64,000 nucleotides of DNA from Paeniglutamicibacter psychrophenolicus (GTDB lineage: Bacteria; Actinomycetota; Actinomycetes; Actinomycetales; Micrococcaceae), in contig NZ_JAUSSH010000019.1 in assembly GCF_030812255.1 (NCBI RefSeq), positions 35,937-99,936 on the forward strand, in the 5' to 3' direction. The notes below the pieces were generated by a model. The model ran no database searches and was not told the origin of the DNA. It saw nothing but the letters and a program-made list of their open reading frames with translations. Shown piece after piece: positions 61,921 to 64,000 of the stretch. Numbering within the stretch: the first letter of the stretch is position 1; every line of letters starts with the position of its first letter. The translations under genes were made by a program, and so were the position numbers.

Positions 61921-61977
61921 ACTTTTTCCTTTTGTAGGTGTTGCAGCAAAAATCTGTTGGAGGCAAACGCCGTGGCG

Positions 61978-63084
61978 TCAGGCGAGGTCGGCGAGTCGGA
62001 GGGCATCCTCGAAATCCGGTGACTCCAGGATTTCGGCATCGGTGAGTTCGCAGGAGTGAAGGAGCGCCGCCAATTCAACGGCGTCGTTGCTGTCGCTTGT
62101 CAGCGTCACGTGCGTACGCGCCGTTTCCGCGCCCCATGTCCCCTGGTTTTCGACCCACACGAACGGACCTGCACCGCCAAGCACCACCTTGGTTTCCGGT
62201 GAATTGCCGACCCATAGCGTGCCTCGCAACCACACGCATCCCTCGGCCAGCCAGCCCAGCGCCTCCTTGAGCCGCCCCGGGTGCAATGGACGCTCAGCCA
62301 GTAGTTCAACCGTTGTGAATGGACCGTCCTTGGCCATCGTCTCCATGGAAGTTCCGGCAATGCGGACATGGACGTTTCCGGGTGTCGAGCGTCGGCGAGC
62401 AGCCTCCGGCTCATGGGCATTGAGTGCAAGGTCTTGGTCGGGGTGGATCACGGCCAGGTGCGGTCCCAGCTCCCCGAGAAGCTGGGATCCGCGATGGAAC
62501 AAGTCGCCTCCGGCTTGGCAGCCGGGTGCCTCGGCCTCAAAGAGGTGGGCGAAGAGCCCCTCGAGCAACAGCGCGGTGTCGGCAAAGGCGATTTCCTTGA
62601 CGAGAAATTCCCCCGGAGTCCGGTCATCGTCTTGCACGCTGCTGAGCCCCGCCTGCCAGAGGGTGCGAGTGTCCCACATCTGGTCCTCAAGCGCCGCCGG
62701 GTCCAATGCGAGAGAAACCGAATCAATGTTTATCCCGCGCACGGCCAACAGCGGACCGTGAATTTCCAGCATCATGCCCGCGTTCACGCTTGGCGGCAGC
62801 CCCACGAAAACTTCCCTGAGGGCGGCGTCGAGGACTCGAGTCACCGTGGGCACCGCGTCCAGCCTCACGGTGCAGGTGAGACAGCCATGCTCCAGCGCAA
62901 TTTCGGTGCGGTCGACTTCGACCGCACCGCGGGACACGCGACGCAGCACCCGTTCGCCCTCAAGCAAGTCGTGGCGAAACACCATGGCTTCGGGGCTGGT
63001 CGCCAGCAATGCGTCCAGTGCCTTGTCTCGGACGTGGGCTTCAAGCGAAGTTACAAGTATGAGAGTCACACCGACCACAGTCAC
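61978..63084 (-). CDS. CobW-like protein lacking the P-loop
   Basis: About 360 residues. The middle and C-terminus follow the CobW/COG0523 family: EHGCLTCTVRLDAVPT (67-82, corresponding to the CxCC metal-binding loop, here C-L-T-C), a linker, and a C-terminal CobW_C domain (LHPGRLKEALGWLAEGCVWLRGTLWVG; GPFVWVEN). The N-terminus, however, has no GxxxxGKT Walker A and the GTP-binding NKxD motif is not evident, so GTPase activity is doubtful. Such degenerate members occur next to C-minus ribosomal protein genes in Zur-regulated clusters of actinobacteria. Several in-frame GTG codons near 63069-63084 could be the start. A role in zinc handling is inferred from context. Confidence 0.7.
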   Translation of the reverse strand: MTVVGVTLILVTSLEAHVRDKALDALLATSPEAMVFRHDLLEGERVLRRVSRGAVEVDRTEIALEHGCLTCTVRLDAVPTVTRVLDAALREVFVGLPPSVNAGMMLEIHGPLLAVRGINIDSVSLALDPAALEDQMWDTRTLWQAGLSSVQDDDRTPGEFLVKEIAFADTALLLEGLFAHLFEAEAPGCQAGGDLFHRGSQLLGELGPHLAVIHPDQDLALNAHEPEAARRRSTPGNVHVRIAGTSMETMAKDGPFTTVELLAERPLHPGRLKEALGWLAEGCVWLRGTLWVGNSPETKVVLGGAGPFVWVENQGTWGAETARTHVTLTSDSNDAVELAALLHSCELTDAEILESPDFEDALRLADLA

Positions 63085-63103
63085 TAATAATGATTCTTAT
63101 TAG
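63084..63103. promoter_or_regulatory. Zur-box-like palindrome at the CobW-like gene start
   Basis: The 20-base inverted repeat CTAATAA-TGATTC-TTATTAG has perfect 7-bp arms and the A/T-rich, ATGATT-centred appearance of actinobacterial Zur operators. It overlaps the first possible start codon, so the real start is probably one of the following GTGs and the mRNA is close to leaderless. Confidence 0.45.
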
Positions 63104-63197
63104 CAACTTGTGGGCAGACATGGTTTTGTTCCGTTTGGCCCCTTGGGCAACTCGCACCACGGGCCCTCACGCTCCGCCCCGTCGAAGGACCGTTGAA

Positions 63198-63695
63198 TCA
63201 ATGGGGTTCGTGGTGCACCGGGACCACCACGACCGGCAGCTTCTGGTGGGCGATCACGCGGTGCGCGGTCGTTCCGTTGAGCAGTTCCGACAGCCGGGCA
63301 CCCACGCCTTGGTGCCGGGTTCCGACCACGATCATGCGTGCATGCAACTCGCTGCCGAGCCGCGCCAAGGCCTTGCCGGGGTCCCCGGCCAGCACACGGA
63401 ACGACCATGAAATCTTTGATCCGGCCATGGCGCTGTCCAGGATCCGCAAGATGTCGCGCGCGTCCTCGGTCATGTTCTCGTCGATCTCCTGGGGATGCAG
63501 CGAGTTGCCGCGGATATCCTCCTTCAGTTCCCATTCGACCAGGTAGCTGTTGATCTCCACATAGGCAAACACCAACGGCGCCCCCAGTCCCTCCGCCAGC
63601 GTCCGCGCCTCGAGGACCACGCGCCGGGGCTGCTTGGGCAGCACCCCGACGACGATCGGCCCCACTCCCCCGACGTTCGGCATTTCGTTGTCCAT
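63198..63695 (-). CDS. Universal stress protein (UspA family)
   Basis: About 165 residues with a single Usp domain: IVVGVLPKQPRRVVLEARTLAEGLGAPLVFAYV at the start, and the ATP-binding loop G-x2-G-x9-G(S/T) near the end seen as VVGTRHQGVGARLSELLNGTTAHRVIAHQKLPVVVVP. The GT rather than GS/ST in the loop is slightly unusual. AGGAGG lies just upstream of two adjacent ATGs; the second has the better spacing. Usp proteins buffer stress and hypoxia responses; no specific partner is visible here. Confidence 0.85.
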   Translation of the reverse strand: MDNEMPNVGGVGPIVVGVLPKQPRRVVLEARTLAEGLGAPLVFAYVEINSYLVEWELKEDIRGNSLHPQEIDENMTEDARDILRILDSAMAGSKISWSFRVLAGDPGKALARLGSELHARMIVVGTRHQGVGARLSELLNGTTAHRVIAHQKLPVVVVPVHHEPH

Positions 63696-64000
63696 CATGG
63701 CCTCCTGGCGTCGTTGCAATCCAACCTCTACCTATTTGGTATTTTCCGCCCATATTCACGGGAGGGGAACAGCAACTGGCCTCGATCTTCCCGCCGACCG
63801 CCCGCTGTTGTCCGGTGCCACGAACCACCAGCCACTCGGGGCTTGCCGCCCGTCCATGTGAACGCGAACAGAACTACATACGCCATCGATACGTTGGGAT
63901 TCCATGGTCAAGTCCCGTGGAGTGGTGTAACCATTTGGTGATGCTTCGAGGTTGCTGGGGCTAGAAGCTGTGGTTGTCGGACGCGGAGTCGGGTTCCTCC
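63696..64000. other. Right edge, no gene recognised
   Basis: About 300 bases upstream of the stress protein gene, holding its promoter. The stretch GGTCAAGTCCCGTGGAGTGG near 63906 resembles the tips of some actinobacterial insertion sequences, so another mobile element may begin here, but its gene would lie outside the window. Confidence 0.3.

Noticed and set aside
63900..63930. Start of another insertion sequence at the right edge
   Set aside because: Only a short resemblance to IS tips is visible and any gene would lie outside the window.

Overview
The window is high-GC actinobacterial DNA, most likely from the Micrococcaceae (Arthrobacter, Paeniglutamicibacter or Glutamicibacter type). 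This rests on frequent GTG/TTG starts, the coding style of the core genes (galE, ilvE, leuB, serA, metG, a C-minus ribosomal protein L36) and insertion sequences typical of that group. No tRNA or rRNA gene was recognised.

Layout. 0.1-2.7 kb: a putative glycosyltransferase and a DUF6270 protein, the left fringe of a cell-surface polysaccharide locus. 2.8-7.1 kb: an IS3 element, a second element (a transposase with a divergent DUF6788 gene) and an IS982 remnant. 7.2-13.5 kb: chromosomal core with a FAH-family hydrolase, galE, ilvE, leuB and a NarL-type two-component pair. 13.6-21.1 kb: wecB, wecC and three glycosyltransferases. 21.9-42.4 kb: an insertion-sequence graveyard with about a dozen elements, several nested. 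It holds a second, broken DUF6270 gene, an isolated alpha/beta-hydrolase-like gene and a truncated neighbour, which are leftovers of the polysaccharide locus. 42.7-48.4 kb: the locus resumes with a heparinase II/III-like protein, a GT2-GT4 double glycosyltransferase and a membrane-anchored CgeB-like glycosyltransferase. 48.9-64 kb: core genes metG, a NYN-domain protein, serA, an exported beta-propeller protein, an ABC-F ATPase, an SH3-repeat cell-wall protein with an M15-like end, L36, a P-loop-less CobW-like protein and a universal stress protein.

How the genes fit together. WecB and WecC convert UDP-GlcNAc to UDP-ManNAcA, and GalE interconverts UDP-Glc and UDP-Gal. The glycosyltransferases on both sides of the IS cluster could then build a ManNAcA-containing wall polymer; the teichuronic acid of Micrococcus luteus (Glc plus ManNAcA) is the known precedent. 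The IS cluster seems to have split and eroded this locus.

The mobile elements preserve a readable insertion history. ISL3 sits inside a DUF6270 gene with a near-perfect 8-bp target duplication. An IS481 element with 24-bp-spaced end motifs and a 15-bp target duplication sits 35 bp upstream of that same gene. An IS110 lies in the tip of an IS4 that itself lies in another IS110. Several IS110 elements carry structured non-coding ends that are candidate bridge-RNA loci.
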